NCBI GenBank assembly: GCA_028285305.1
Contig: JANQPV010000013.1
Coordinates: 147,670-211,669, forward strand
DNA: 64,000 nucleotides
Source: Alphaproteobacteria bacterium
Lineage (GTDB): Bacteria; Pseudomonadota; Alphaproteobacteria; SMXP01
Reading direction: 5' to 3'
Under the pieces are notes generated by a model. It had not been told where the DNA came from. It worked only from the letters and a program-made list of their open reading frames with translations, and did not search any database. The position numbers and the translations under genes were made by a program. The first letter of the stretch is position 1; the number at the start of each line of letters is the position of its first letter. Positions 7,526-16,183 of this stretch are shown here, one piece after another.

Positions 7526-9145
7526 TTACTTCAATTCAAACCCCTCGTATCCGCGCGCGGCCACCTCGTCGCACTTTTCCCGGTAGCGAGGCGCGCCGCC
7601 GGCATAGGCCAAGAATGTGCGTTTCTTATTGGGCAGATTGTGATTGACACCCATGAACCACGAATCGGCCTTGGGAATCAGCGTCATATTGATCATTTCG
7701 TAAACATGATCTGTCCACGAAGCGGCAGCCGCCTCGGTTGCTTCGGCGCACTCGTAATTGTTGTCCCGCATATAGGCGAGGGCATCGGCGACCCATTCGA
7801 CGTTTTGTTCGATACAACGCGGAATATTGCAGAATGTAGCTGCATTATGGGGGCCAACCAAAGTGAACATATTGGGAAACCCCACTGTCTGCATACCCAA
7901 ATAGGTAACCGGGCCATCCGCCCAGGCCTCGCGCAAAGTCACGCCGTTCTTACCGGTAAACTCGATCCGGTCGAACGCGCCGGTGATCGCATCGAACCCG
8001 GTAGCGCAAATGAGCACGTCTAGATCAAAGTGCCGCTCTCCAATCCGCAATCCTCGTTCCGTAACAAGATCAATGGGCGTTGCTTTCACATCGACCAGTT
8101 CCACATTGTCTTGATTGTAGACTTCGTAATAGTTGGTCTCCATCGGCACGCGGCGCATGCCAAACCCATGGTCCTTCGGACACAGCATTTGGGCCACTAA
8201 GGGAACATCGACCCGCTCCCGGATCTTTGTCCGAATGAAGTCGCTCATCATCTTGTTGGCGCTTTCGTCCAAGACAATATCTTGATAGTTACCCATCCAG
8301 ATGGCGAATCCTGGCTTGTTATAGAGCTCTTCGAATGTTGCGTTTCGTTCGTCCTCGGGCACATCGACGGCATTGCGTTCAATCGATTTGTGCAAGAATG
8401 CGCCGTTAGATTCCGCGCACCGCGCAAAAATTTCGTCGTACCCGGCTTTTATTTGCTGTTGCGTCTCTGCATCGATCGGACTGTTCATCAAGGGCGCGCA
8501 ATAGTTGGCTGTGCGTTGGAACACCGTGAGATGCTTTGCAGTCTTGGCCACTTCTTGAATAACTTGCACTCCGGTGGCGCCTGTCCCGATGACGCCAACC
8601 CGCTTCCCCTCGAAGGACACAGGCTCGTGGGGCCACTCCGCCGTGTGATAGGCCTCACCTTCAAAGGTGTCTAACCCCCTGATCGCCGGCCAGGTGGGCG
8701 CGGACAACGCGCCGATCGCGGTGATCAAGAATTGTGCGCGCGCTACCGAGCCGTCCTCAGAAATAACGTTCCAAGAATTGGAATTATCGTCGAACGTTGC
8801 CTCTTTAATCCGTGTATTGAAGGTAATGTCTCGTCGCAGATCGAACTTGTCGGCCACGAAGTTCAAGTAGCGCAAGGTTTCCGGCTGCGCGGAAAAGTGC
8901 TCGCTCCATTCCCATTCGTTCAGCACGTCTTTCGAGAACGAATAGCCGTAGCTGTAGCTCTCAGAATCGAACCGGGCCCCGGGATAGCGGTTCCAATACC
9001 AGGTCCCGCCCACATCGCTTCCCGCTTCGAACACCCGAGCTGTCATGCCCAGTTCGCGCAGCTTATGAAGCATGTACATTCCGGACATGCCCGCGCCGAT
9101 GACAACCGCGTCAAAAAAATCACCTTGTGTAGGTTGGTCGCTCAA
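7526..9145 (-). CDS. Baeyer-Villiger-type flavin monooxygenase
   Basis: A 539-residue NAD(P)H- and FAD-dependent monooxygenase. It has the FAD Rossmann motif GAGMSG (residues 17-22), the type I Baeyer-Villiger fingerprint F-x-G-x3-H-x3-W-P at 161-172, and the NADPH Rossmann motif GTGATG (187-192). The GTWYWNRYPGARFD region (about 47-60) is typical of cyclohexanone and steroid monooxygenases. The expected reaction is ketone to ester or lactone. The substrate is unknown; cyclic ketones are usual for this subgroup. It lies in a minus-strand run with an amidase and SHMT upstream and a MATE exporter downstream. Confidence 0.9.
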   Translation of the reverse strand: MSDQPTQGDFFDAVVIGAGMSGMYMLHKLRELGMTARVFEAGSDVGGTWYWNRYPGARFDSESYSYGYSFSKDVLNEWEWSEHFSAQPETLRYLNFVADKFDLRRDITFNTRIKEATFDDNSNSWNVISEDGSVARAQFLITAIGALSAPTWPAIRGLDTFEGEAYHTAEWPHEPVSFEGKRVGVIGTGATGVQVIQEVAKTAKHLTVFQRTANYCAPLMNSPIDAETQQQIKAGYDEIFARCAESNGAFLHKSIERNAVDVPEDERNATFEELYNKPGFAIWMGNYQDIVLDESANKMMSDFIRTKIRERVDVPLVAQMLCPKDHGFGMRRVPMETNYYEVYNQDNVELVDVKATPIDLVTERGLRIGERHFDLDVLICATGFDAITGAFDRIEFTGKNGVTLREAWADGPVTYLGMQTVGFPNMFTLVGPHNAATFCNIPRCIEQNVEWVADALAYMRDNNYECAEATEAAAASWTDHVYEMINMTLIPKADSWFMGVNHNLPNKKRTFLAYAGGAPRYREKCDEVAARGYEGFELK

Positions 9146-9190
9146 GCTCTCATTCCGGTGAGCCCTGGTCGCTCACTCGGCCTCAGAGGC

Positions 9191-9532
9191 TCATTGAGAA
9201 TTGAAAAGGTGGAATCGCGAGACTCTCAAGTTGCAACTGATTTCCCACGCCGCTCCATAGGCGTCCGCGTTATCTTCCGTTTCGTACGATTGTAGCTGGT
9301 CGTAACCAAGCGGGCACACTTCGCGTGCCGCTAGATCCAGCGTCTGTTGTATATCCCTTGGCGAGTGCTTGGGATTGTCGCTCACAAGCTCAAGCCGGTA
9401 CATGTTGTCGGCGGCCCAATACATGGAGACATCCGTAAAGTGCAAAGAGTCAGAAGCAGCCTGCGCGGCGAATGCACACACAGCCGATGCCAGTGACACA
9501 CTTGTGACGGCAAGAAGTTTCGAAACCTTCAT
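9191..9532 (-). CDS. small exported protein of unknown function
   Basis: A 113-residue protein. ATG 9532 is preceded by AAAGGA at a suitable distance. Residues 1-26 are a clear signal peptide (basic MKVSK, hydrophobic core, cleavage near AQA-A). The mature part of about 87 residues is acidic and has two cysteines that could form a disulfide. I do not recognise the family. It shows a loose resemblance in length and layout to small alphaproteobacterial periplasmic proteins that carry a VC segment near the end. It sits between the amidase and the monooxygenase, with gaps of 56 and 45 bases. Confidence 0.65.
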   Translation of the reverse strand: MKVSKLLAVTSVSLASAVCAFAAQAASDSLHFTDVSMYWAADNMYRLELVSDNPKHSPRDIQQTLDLAAREVCPLGYDQLQSYETEDNADAYGAAWEISCNLRVSRFHLFNSQ

Positions 9533-9588
9533 GAAACAGATCCTTTGTTCATTCTCTTTGCCAAGAGAATCTTTTCGCCCCACATTCC

Positions 9589-10998
9589 TCAGTCCCTTAC
9601 CCACAATTCTTTCGTCAGTACACCCACTTGACGTTCGATCGCTTCGAGCGCATCCAAGATCAGATCTTCTCGAAAGCGCTGGCCGACGATTTGTACGCCG
9701 CAAGGCCGTCCCTCCACCAATCCGATCGGAACGTTCCCGGCGGGAAGGCCCATAAAATTCATGCTGAACCCGTAAATGGACGCATCGAATATATCCTTAG
9801 CGCCCTCAAAAGTCTCGTCATAATCGTAATCGATCGTTGGCCGCATCAAGAAGGGGGACAAGACGAGCGGATACTGGGCGAGAAACTCGCTCCATCTCCG
9901 GACAATAGCCGTACGATTGGCCACACCGCCGAAATAGTCCTTGAAATCAACCGTTTCGGCCATCTCATAGTAATAGCCCAGGATGTTTTGAATGGTTGGA
10001 CTGCCGTTGGCTTCTGCAAAGGGGCCAAGAGTTTCTTTGATCTCCAAGACCGCATAGCTGAACCAACCGCGCGCGGCATCCTCCACCGATGGAACGTTTG
10101 CTTCCTCGACCGCATAGCCGGCTTCGGAGAGATAGCCTGCGGCCCGCTGAAGACCCGCTTCGATCTCCGGATGAATGGGGTATCCATATCGATCCCGCGC
10201 GATCGCGACTTTGATTGGTTTAGAAACTTGGGGTCCGTCAAATGGGACCGGGCACCACCACGGATCCCTCGGATCGGCCTCAGCGGCGACGCGGGTCGCC
10301 AAGCGAACATCTTTGACTTCCCGGCAGATAACACCTTGGACGGACATCAGCTGGGCGAGCAAACCGCGTTCAGCGGGAGCCGACGGGTTATAGGCGGCGA
10401 CGCGTCCAAGGCCGGGCTTAACGGTCGCGCAGCCGCACGCAGAAGCAGGAAAACGCAGGGATCCCCCAATGTCATTACCGTGATGAATGGGGCCCATGCC
10501 TGCTGCGCAGGCGGCGCCCGCGCCGCCGGATGAGCCGCCCGGGGAAGCGCGCTCGTCCCACGGACTGTGTGTGAGACCGTGCAATGGATTGTCCGTCGTC
10601 GCCCGCATCGAAAGCTCCGGCGTATTGGTCTTACCGACGACAATGGCGCCCGCATTGAGAAAGTTCTGCACAATGGGCGAGTTTCCCGGGGCAATGACAT
10701 TCTCAAACGCCTTCATTCCGTTGGTGTTGGGCGTTCCCTCGACATCGACATTGACTTTGATTGTCACGGGCACGCCGTGCAGGGGCCCGAGCGAAGCCCC
10801 GCGCGCCAACGCTGAATCCGCCTCGCTGGCCGCAACCAGCGCCTGATCGCCGTAGTCGTAGACAATGGCATTGAGGCCCGGGTTGATCAGCCGGATGCGC
10901 TCCACAACCGAAGATACAACTTCTACCGATGAAAACGCCTTGGTCCGGATCCCGTCAGCGAGATCAACCGCACTCATCTGCCAAAGCTCTTGGGTCAT
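9589..10998 (-). CDS. amidase signature family hydrolase
   Basis: A 469-residue protein with the complete Ser-cisSer-Lys apparatus of the amidase signature family. The catalytic Lys is near residue 81 (TIKVNVDVEG), the Gly/Ser-rich segment GGSSGG is at about 154-159, and the nucleophile Ser is about 180 in GNDIGGS. Members hydrolyse carboxamides, including aryl and acyl amides; GatA also belongs to this superfamily. The absence of gatC/gatB neighbours and the catabolic context favour a stand-alone amidase. It begins 45 bases after the SHMT gene, so it is probably co-transcribed from the ZTP-riboswitch promoter. Confidence 0.88.
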   Translation of the reverse strand: MTQELWQMSAVDLADGIRTKAFSSVEVVSSVVERIRLINPGLNAIVYDYGDQALVAASEADSALARGASLGPLHGVPVTIKVNVDVEGTPNTNGMKAFENVIAPGNSPIVQNFLNAGAIVVGKTNTPELSMRATTDNPLHGLTHSPWDERASPGGSSGGAGAACAAGMGPIHHGNDIGGSLRFPASACGCATVKPGLGRVAAYNPSAPAERGLLAQLMSVQGVICREVKDVRLATRVAAEADPRDPWWCPVPFDGPQVSKPIKVAIARDRYGYPIHPEIEAGLQRAAGYLSEAGYAVEEANVPSVEDAARGWFSYAVLEIKETLGPFAEANGSPTIQNILGYYYEMAETVDFKDYFGGVANRTAIVRRWSEFLAQYPLVLSPFLMRPTIDYDYDETFEGAKDIFDASIYGFSMNFMGLPAGNVPIGLVEGRPCGVQIVGQRFREDLILDALEAIERQVGVLTKELWVRD

Positions 10999-11043
10999 CG
11001 TCCTGCCTCCTCTGCCAGCTGAGCAAAGTTAAGCCGTCTCAAG

Positions 11044-12309
11044 CTACGGGGCAAGGCCGGGAATGGGAAAACGCGTCGCCAGGGCCGAAACCTCTTGTGC
11101 GACGGGCCCCGGATCTTCGTTTCTTAAGATCTGAACAATAAGCGAGGCCAAAGTGGACATTTCCGATGGACCCATTCCCCGCGTGGTGACGGCAGGCGTG
11201 CCCAGACGGATACCGCTCGGCCGCAAGGGTGGACGTGGATCATCCGGGATCAATTGCTTGTTGGTGATGAGGCCGACTGCCTCCAGTTTCTTCTGGATCT
11301 CATCGCCGTCTGTGTTGAAACGATCGGCCACATCAAGGACCAGGAGATGGTTTTCCGTTCCGCCGGTGATCAAGGGTACGTCGAGGGACGACAAAGATTC
11401 CCCAAGCGTCGCCGCGTTTTGCACGACGTGCCGCGCATAAGCCCGAAACGGCTCCGTCATTGCTTTCCTAAGAGCAACGGCGATGCCCGCGACTTGGTGC
11501 ATATGCGGACCACCCTGAAGGCCTGGAAAGACGGCTGCGTCCACTTTCTTGGCCAGTTCACGGGTACAGACTATGAGTCCCCCGCGCGGCCCGCGCAGTG
11601 TTTTGTGTGTGGTCGTTGTCAGCACATCAAAGCCCGCTTCCATCGGATTCGCGAGAGCACCGCCCGCGATGAGGCCGCCAATGTGAGACACATCGGCCAT
11701 CGTAAGAGCCCCGACCTCATCGGCAATGGCCTTGAACGCAGAATAGTCAAGCTCGCGAGGGTATGAGGAGTGTCCGCACAGCACCATTTTGGGCTCGTGC
11801 CGCCGAGTTAGTCGACGAACCTCATCGAGATCGATGGTTCCCTCTGGGCCTTTGGTACGATAGCGGATGAAATTGAAAATTTTGCCCATGTGGGAGACGG
11901 GCGCACCGTGGGTCAAATGGCCGCCATGGGTCAGATCCATCGCCAGTATAGTGTCTCCCGGTTCAAGGAGTCCAAAATACACCGCCTGGTTCATAGGCGA
12001 CCCGGAGAGCGGTTGGACGTTTGCATGATCAGCCCGGAAACACGTTCTCGCCCGCTCGATGGCGATGTTCTCTATTTCATCGTAGTACTGTTGTCCCGCG
12101 TAATAGCGCCGGCCGGGATAGCCCTCGGCATACTTATCGGTCAGGATCGACCCATTCGTCTCAAGAACTTCCGGATACGTATGGTTCTCAGATGCGATCA
12201 AGGTGAGCGTACGTGCTTGGCGTCCGATCTCTCCGCGGATCGCCTGGTGGATCTCTGGATCGAAAGACGGAAGGTCTGTGTGGTGAAGAGAGGGAAAGAA
12301 CTCGTTCAT
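11044..12309 (-). CDS. glyA: serine hydroxymethyltransferase
   Basis: A 421-residue PLP enzyme interconverting serine and glycine with tetrahydrofolate. Visible features are LIASENHTYPEVLE (about 37-50), ANVQPLSGSPMN, the DVSHIGG cofactor segment (Asp206, His209) and the Schiff-base lysine K236 in TTTTHKTLRGPRGG. Its length is normal for the family. ANVQPLSGSPMN departs from the ANVQPHSGSQAN type of E. coli GlyA, so this may be a second, paralogous SHMT. The leader carries a ZTP/ZMP riboswitch (12342-12413), tying expression to folate or purine-intermediate status. GGAGG lies just before the ATG. Confidence 0.93.
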   Translation of the reverse strand: MNEFFPSLHHTDLPSFDPEIHQAIRGEIGRQARTLTLIASENHTYPEVLETNGSILTDKYAEGYPGRRYYAGQQYYDEIENIAIERARTCFRADHANVQPLSGSPMNQAVYFGLLEPGDTILAMDLTHGGHLTHGAPVSHMGKIFNFIRYRTKGPEGTIDLDEVRRLTRRHEPKMVLCGHSSYPRELDYSAFKAIADEVGALTMADVSHIGGLIAGGALANPMEAGFDVLTTTTHKTLRGPRGGLIVCTRELAKKVDAAVFPGLQGGPHMHQVAGIAVALRKAMTEPFRAYARHVVQNAATLGESLSSLDVPLITGGTENHLLVLDVADRFNTDGDEIQKKLEAVGLITNKQLIPDDPRPPLRPSGIRLGTPAVTTRGMGPSEMSTLASLIVQILRNEDPGPVAQEVSALATRFPIPGLAP

Positions 12310-12341
12310 ATGCGCCTCCAGGCATTAAGGGTTAACTTAAG

Positions 12342-12413
12342 TGCCCAGGCGCGCGGCTCAACGAGTGCAAACTTCCCGGTAGTGATCCCTACCTTTAGCG
12401 CCAGTCATTTGCA
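12342..12413 (-). promoter_or_regulatory. ZTP/ZMP riboswitch (pfl motif) upstream of SHMT
   Basis: Read on the minus strand, the leader has the conserved pfl elements in order: GACTGGCG (12406-12399), CCGGG after P2, and CGCCTGGGCA (12351-12342). P1 pairs TGCAAA (12413-12408) with TTTGCA (12371-12366). P2 pairs GGTAG (12393-12389) with CTACC (12382-12378). GGCG of the 5' core can pair with CGCC of the 3' core as the pseudoknot. Downstream, GGCA and TTAAG can pair with CTTAA and TGCC, and the SD sequence GGAGG follows immediately, so control is probably translational. The glyA association is a known one for ZTP riboswitches. Confidence 0.88.
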
Positions 12414-12418
12414 GTTTC

Positions 12419-12447
12419 ACCATATCAAAGTTCAAGGGCTCGATCAA
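12419..12447 (-). promoter_or_regulatory. promoter of the riboswitch-SHMT transcript
   Basis: On the minus strand TTGATC (12447-12442) and TATGGT (12424-12419) are spaced by exactly 17 bp, giving a sigma70-type promoter. The start expected six or seven bases downstream is about 12412-12413, which coincides with the first base of riboswitch P1. This agreement supports both calls. Confidence 0.6.
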
Positions 12448-12630
12448 TTTTTCGCATTCGGCCGAAGGTCGGCCCACGACTGAGCCGGCGATCCGCTTCA
12501 TCACAAAACCGTAATTGCGTGTTGATTGGCCCTGATAAGGCTGGATTTGTATAGCGTTTTTAATCGACGATCCTTAAGCTCTTGCCGCTACAACGCGCGA
12601 GTGCAGAGAAGATCTAGGGGGCATGACTTC

Positions 12631-13917
12631 ATGCGATTGATGCAATTCATTGCAGTCTTGTTGATGCCTGCAGCCCTGGCTGGGTGCGTGCGCTTGACGA
12701 TCGCTTGGGCCGACCTGGAGCCATCGGGCCCGCCGGCCACGCCCGATATTTGGGAACTAGAAGGCGTTGGCGTCGCAGAGGCTTCGTCGCTGACCGCATC
12801 GCTATGGGAGAACGCCTACGCTCCGGTAATCCGTCGCCAGCTGCAGGAGCACGTCTATGGCTACTTGCCCGACGCCTCATCAATTTCGGTGAAAAGTCGA
12901 ACGGTTGTCGACGAGAACGCCTATGGCGGGCGCGGCCAACTCGAAGAAATTGTTTTGACGGCTACCGCAACTTTTGAAGGCAGAACGGTGGAAACGCCGC
13001 CCTTTATGATTAACTTGGCTGTCCCCAAGGATTTGACCGGCTCTGTACCGATCATCATTTCAGAGAGCTTTACCCCCCGCTGGGTGGCCATGGGACACGA
13101 AGGCGTTTCGAAACCTGAAGGGAGCGAGGATTTCATGCCGAGCGGAATTATTCGTTCCGTTCTCCTATTTGTGTTCGGACGATATGTTGGCACATCGCCC
13201 GTCGCCGACATATTAGATCGCGGCTATGCGTTTGCAGCTATGTATCCGGGCGAATACGTCCCGGACGAAGCCGAGGGGGGGCTTGCCGCGCTTAGGTCTC
13301 TCAGCGAAGGACACGCCGAAGATCGGACACGATGGGGCGCGATAGCAGCCTGGGCTTGGGGTTTTTCCAGAGCCATTGACGCTCTCGAAGAGGATCCCCG
13401 TTTCGACAAAGACGGATTTGTAACCTACGGCCATTCGAGATACGGCAAATCGGCATTGCTTGCAGCAGCATTTGACGACCGCGTCGCGGCGGCTATTTCC
13501 CACCAATCCGGAACCGGTGGAGCGTCTTTGAACAAACGCAAAAAAGGGGAGAGCGTTAAGGAAATCACCGACGCCTATCCCCATTGGTTTTCTGAGCAAT
13601 ACGCCGCCTATGCGGGACGCGAAGACGATATGCCCATCGACCAGCATCACTTGTTGGCACTCGCTGCCCCACGGCCCATTTTCTTAGGAAATGCGCGTCG
13701 GGATGTTTGGTCAGATCCGAACGGAGCGCTCAAAGCGGCGATCGGTGCCGATCCGATCTGGAAGAGCTATGACGCCCAGTCCGGTCTTCAGCAAGACTCG
13801 TATCGTTCGTTCGTTCCGGAGGCGGTTGTCTCCTTATGGATGCGCCCAGGAACCCACGGTGTGGTTGAAGAAGACTGGCCCGCCTTTCTTCAATTTATGG
13901 ACGCCCACTTTCAATAA
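12631..13917 (+). CDS. CE15-like glucuronoyl esterase, lipoprotein
   Basis: A 428-residue protein from ATG 12631 (an upstream in-frame start exists at 12526). Residues 1-19 are a lipoprotein signal ending in LAGC, so it is probably lipid-anchored at Cys19. The rest is an alpha/beta-hydrolase with the CE15-type nucleophile motif GHSRYGK near residue 267, where fungal enzymes have GCSRxGK. LAAPRPIFLGNA and a catalytic His in GTHGV come near the end. CE15 enzymes cleave 4-O-methylglucuronoyl esters in lignin-carbohydrate complexes. Bacterial homologues vary in substrate, so this activity is inferred. It is divergent from the SHMT gene. Confidence 0.75.
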   Translation: MRLMQFIAVLLMPAALAGCVRLTIAWADLEPSGPPATPDIWELEGVGVAEASSLTASLWENAYAPVIRRQLQEHVYGYLPDASSISVKSRTVVDENAYGGRGQLEEIVLTATATFEGRTVETPPFMINLAVPKDLTGSVPIIISESFTPRWVAMGHEGVSKPEGSEDFMPSGIIRSVLLFVFGRYVGTSPVADILDRGYAFAAMYPGEYVPDEAEGGLAALRSLSEGHAEDRTRWGAIAAWAWGFSRAIDALEEDPRFDKDGFVTYGHSRYGKSALLAAAFDDRVAAAISHQSGTGGASLNKRKKGESVKEITDAYPHWFSEQYAAYAGREDDMPIDQHHLLALAAPRPIFLGNARRDVWSDPNGALKAAIGADPIWKSYDAQSGLQQDSYRSFVPEAVVSLWMRPGTHGVVEEDWPAFLQFMDAHFQ

Positions 13918-13983
13918 GCCGTAGATCATGCAAGCAGCACGCTCTAAATCAGCGCACGTATCGGTTCGGGCGAGTCACTCTGG

Positions 13984-14406
13984 TCAAGCCTGCGAGGTTT
14001 GACCCAGCGCCTCACTAATGGTGTTTAAGAGGAGCGCGACGTCAATGGGTTTCGGGACGTGGTAGTCGATACCGGCCGCGAACTGTTGTTCCACTTTGTC
14101 GTCCATAACGTCCGCGGTGACGGCAATAATCGGCACGCGAACTTTGCTTTCCGCCACCTCCCACGCGCGGATCTGGCGGGTCGCATCAAGCCCGTCCAGA
14201 TTGGGCATGTGAACATCCATCAACACAATATCGAAATCTGCTCTTTTGAAGGCATCCACGGCCTCAACACCGTCATTCGCAAACTCCAGATGCGCCTCTA
14301 TCGTCGACAAGAGTTTTTCGAGAACCTTTTGGTTTGTGGGTGAGTCTTCGGCAATGAGGATCCGGATTACTTGAGGGGAGTCGTGAGTGCTGGTCGAGCC
14401 GGCCAA
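13984..14406 (-). CDS. single-domain response regulator (receiver only)
   Basis: A 140-residue protein made of one CheY-like receiver domain. The acidic pocket is Glu20/Asp21 (IAEDSPTNQ), the phosphorylated aspartate is Asp64 (LMDVHMPNLDG), and the switch Thr97 and Lys119 (VPKPID) are present. The SPTNQKV and MDVHMPNLDG phrases are typical of receivers from hybrid sensor kinases and phosphorelays. There is no output domain and no kinase within the window, so its partner is encoded elsewhere. A palindrome upstream (14472-14487) may be its control site. Confidence 0.88.
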   Translation of the reverse strand: MAGSTSTHDSPQVIRILIAEDSPTNQKVLEKLLSTIEAHLEFANDGVEAVDAFKRADFDIVLMDVHMPNLDGLDATRQIRAWEVAESKVRVPIIAVTADVMDDKVEQQFAAGIDYHVPKPIDVALLLNTISEALGQTSQA

Positions 14407-14471
14407 AGGATAGCTCCTCGTCTGATGGATTAAGCAACTTCCCTCCCGTCTACTTATGCGTGTAGCATACT

Positions 14472-14487
14472 TTTGTCGTATGACAAA
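14472..14487. promoter_or_regulatory. palindromic site upstream of the receiver gene
   Basis: TTTGTC-GTAT-GACAAA is a perfect six-base inverted repeat about 66 bp before the response-regulator start. On the minus strand it provides TTGTCA, a possible -35 box, but I could not find a well-spaced -10 box. The binding protein is unknown. The 14407-14622 gap shows nothing else I can assign. Confidence 0.35.
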
Positions 14488-14622
14488 CTGATTTGCGACT
14501 TTGCACGGAGAAACCGGCCAGTTCGCATCTGTTCAGAAAGAGAGAGAAGGCATTAGATTACAAGGTACGCGTTCAGCACAGACCCGGATCAGTTTACGGG
14601 TGAGACGCAAAAGCCGCAAACC

Positions 14623-15357
14623 TCAAATACTGTCTTTCAGACTTTGATTGGACGCAATGGAGGCCCCACTCTTGGCATAGTTCGCCTTGCGCTCTTTGCT
14701 CCATTTGTCAATTTCTTCTTTTGGCACGCCATAAGATATGCCGCGCTCCACGCCTGGACGCGCTCGCACTCTGTCGACCCATTCCGTCACGCGTGGCCAT
14801 TTGGTGATGTTGACCTTGCTCCATTTCCACCCTCTGACCCAGGGATAGATCGCTATGTCGGCAATAGTAAACGTGTCTCCACAGACAAAAGGTGCGTCTC
14901 CCAGTTTTTTGTCGAGGACCGACGTCAAGCGCAACGCCTCATTGTTGAACCGTTCAATGGGGTGAGCTTTCTTTATGTCTTCCACATCCTCCATATAGCG
15001 CGTGTAGCTCAGCTTGTTGCCGAAGATGGGACCCACATTAGCGGCCTGCCAATAAACCCAAGGGAGCACGTCCCACTTCCGCTCATCGAGTGGCAAGAGT
15101 GAGCTGGGATACTTTTCCGCCATGTACTGAAGAATAGCGCAGCTCTCAATAATGCATCGCTCGCCGTCTTTCAGCACAGGGATCTTTTGGTTGAGATTGC
15201 GGGCAGTGAAATCGTCTGCGAACTGCTCCCCTTCCATCAAATTGATGGTGCGCATCTCAAGGTCCGGCAAGCTGACGCCTGCTTCCTTCATCTCCTCGAC
15301 CATAATTGTCACTTTCCACCCATTAGGCGTGGGGGATGTCCAGAGTTCAAGGGTCAT
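14623..15357 (-). CDS. glutathione S-transferase family protein
   Basis: A 244-residue cytosolic GST. The thioredoxin-fold N-terminal domain (about residues 1-82) includes the start LELWTSPTPNGWKVT, where Ser/Thr near residue 8-10 or Asn12 would activate glutathione. The conserved cis-Pro is in KIPVL (about 58-62) and the glutathione-binding ESCAI segment at about 70-74. The C-terminal helical domain follows (about 90-215) with the FTIADIAIYPW motif. The start resembles Nu-class/YfcG-type GSTs (SPTPNG). It may conjugate or reduce electrophiles produced by the neighbouring oxidation genes. Confidence 0.85.
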   Translation of the reverse strand: MTLELWTSPTPNGWKVTIMVEEMKEAGVSLPDLEMRTINLMEGEQFADDFTARNLNQKIPVLKDGERCIIESCAILQYMAEKYPSSLLPLDERKWDVLPWVYWQAANVGPIFGNKLSYTRYMEDVEDIKKAHPIERFNNEALRLTSVLDKKLGDAPFVCGDTFTIADIAIYPWVRGWKWSKVNITKWPRVTEWVDRVRARPGVERGISYGVPKEEIDKWSKERKANYAKSGASIASNQSLKDSI

Positions 15358-15490
15358 GGGGTGGTCCTCGCTCGATAGCCGTGTGGGCGCGAGTATGGAG
15401 TGGACAAGGCGCTAACACCAGGGCTTTGGGTCGACAAAGACGCAACCCTGCTGGTAGGATTGGCGCATAGCGAATCAGGGAGGGACCCTC

Positions 15491-15928
15491 ATGCCGGATC
15501 TTGTACCGGTCTATGGACCGGCCATCGCTTCACTCATCGTTTTGGGCCTCATCGTCCTGGCCCAAGCCTTTCTCGGCGCCATTTTCGGACTTGTCGTTGG
15601 CGGCGGAACGCCGGGCGCGGCCCCACCAGGGGACTATGGCCACTTTGGCAGTCGCGCCCTGCGCACCCACGCCAATTCCGTGGAGAACCTATCAGCTTTT
15701 GCGTTGCTGGTGATCATGGCCATGTTTGTCAGCGCCGAACCGCGCCTGATCAACCTTTTGGCCATGGCCCATGTGGCGGCCCGGATCCTCTATTGGATTG
15801 TCTATTACGCCGGTTTGGGTGCGGTCGGCGGCGGCCCCCGCACACTGATCTATGTCATTGGCTGGGGCATCAATGTCGCGATCGGCGTCATTGCCTTGAT
15901 GGCGGTGCTCAGCCAGCTGAGTGTGTAG
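15491..15928 (+). CDS. MAPEG family membrane protein
   Basis: A 145-residue protein with four hydrophobic helices (about 8-35, 62-82, 85-107 and 115-140). It has the MAPEG hallmark RALRTHANSVENLSAF at about 55-70, in which the Arg-x3-His-x-Asn-x2-Glu-Asn residues shape the glutathione site of the eukaryotic relatives. Bacterial members of this branch are often called MAPEG or YecN-like and their substrates are mostly unknown. ATG 15491 follows GAGGGA. It lies next to a GST gene, in keeping with a glutathione or lipid-peroxide role, though that is inference. Confidence 0.85.
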   Translation: MPDLVPVYGPAIASLIVLGLIVLAQAFLGAIFGLVVGGGTPGAAPPGDYGHFGSRALRTHANSVENLSAFALLVIMAMFVSAEPRLINLLAMAHVAARILYWIVYYAGLGAVGGGPRTLIYVIGWGINVAIGVIALMAVLSQLSV

Positions 15929-15940
15929 TGTAGCCAGACA

Positions 15941-16183
15941 CTAACTCCCACACCCCTCGGGCTTATACACCCGCTCTGTCGAGGCCGGAAATTTGGCCAA
16001 GAGCGCGGGCACGCGGGTAGGGCGGGGCGCAAAAGTGCCACCGCAATTGGGGCAGCGGCCGCCAAGTTTGGTTACAGCGCACTCCCGGCAGAACGTACAC
16101 TCAAAGGAACAGATCAGCGCCACTTCACTGTCCGGCGGCAGATCTTTGTCGCAGCATTCGCAACTGGGTTTCATTTCAAGCAT
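15941..16183 (-). CDS. DUF1272 zinc-finger-like protein
   Basis: An 80-residue protein. ATG 16183 has AAAGGAG six bases upstream. It contains eight cysteines in CxxCC, CxxxC, CxxC and CPNC arrangements (residues about 8-50), typical of DUF1272, which begins MxxMKPxCExC and probably binds two metal ions, likely zinc. Function is unknown. The start overlaps the end of the upstream membrane-protein gene by eight bases, so the two are likely co-translated. Confidence 0.85.
   Translation of the reverse strand: MLEMKPSCECCDKDLPPDSEVALICSFECTFCRECAVTKLGGRCPNCGGTFAPRPTRVPALLAKFPASTERVYKPEGCGS

Noticed and set aside
9628..10533. Long plus-strand frame (301 codons)
   Set aside because: It is antisense to the amidase, which has a full catalytic triad.
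12458..12476. GGCCGA-AGG-TCGGCC hairpin upstream of SHMT
   Set aside because: It has no U-tract on either strand and lies before the mapped promoter; no role can be supported.
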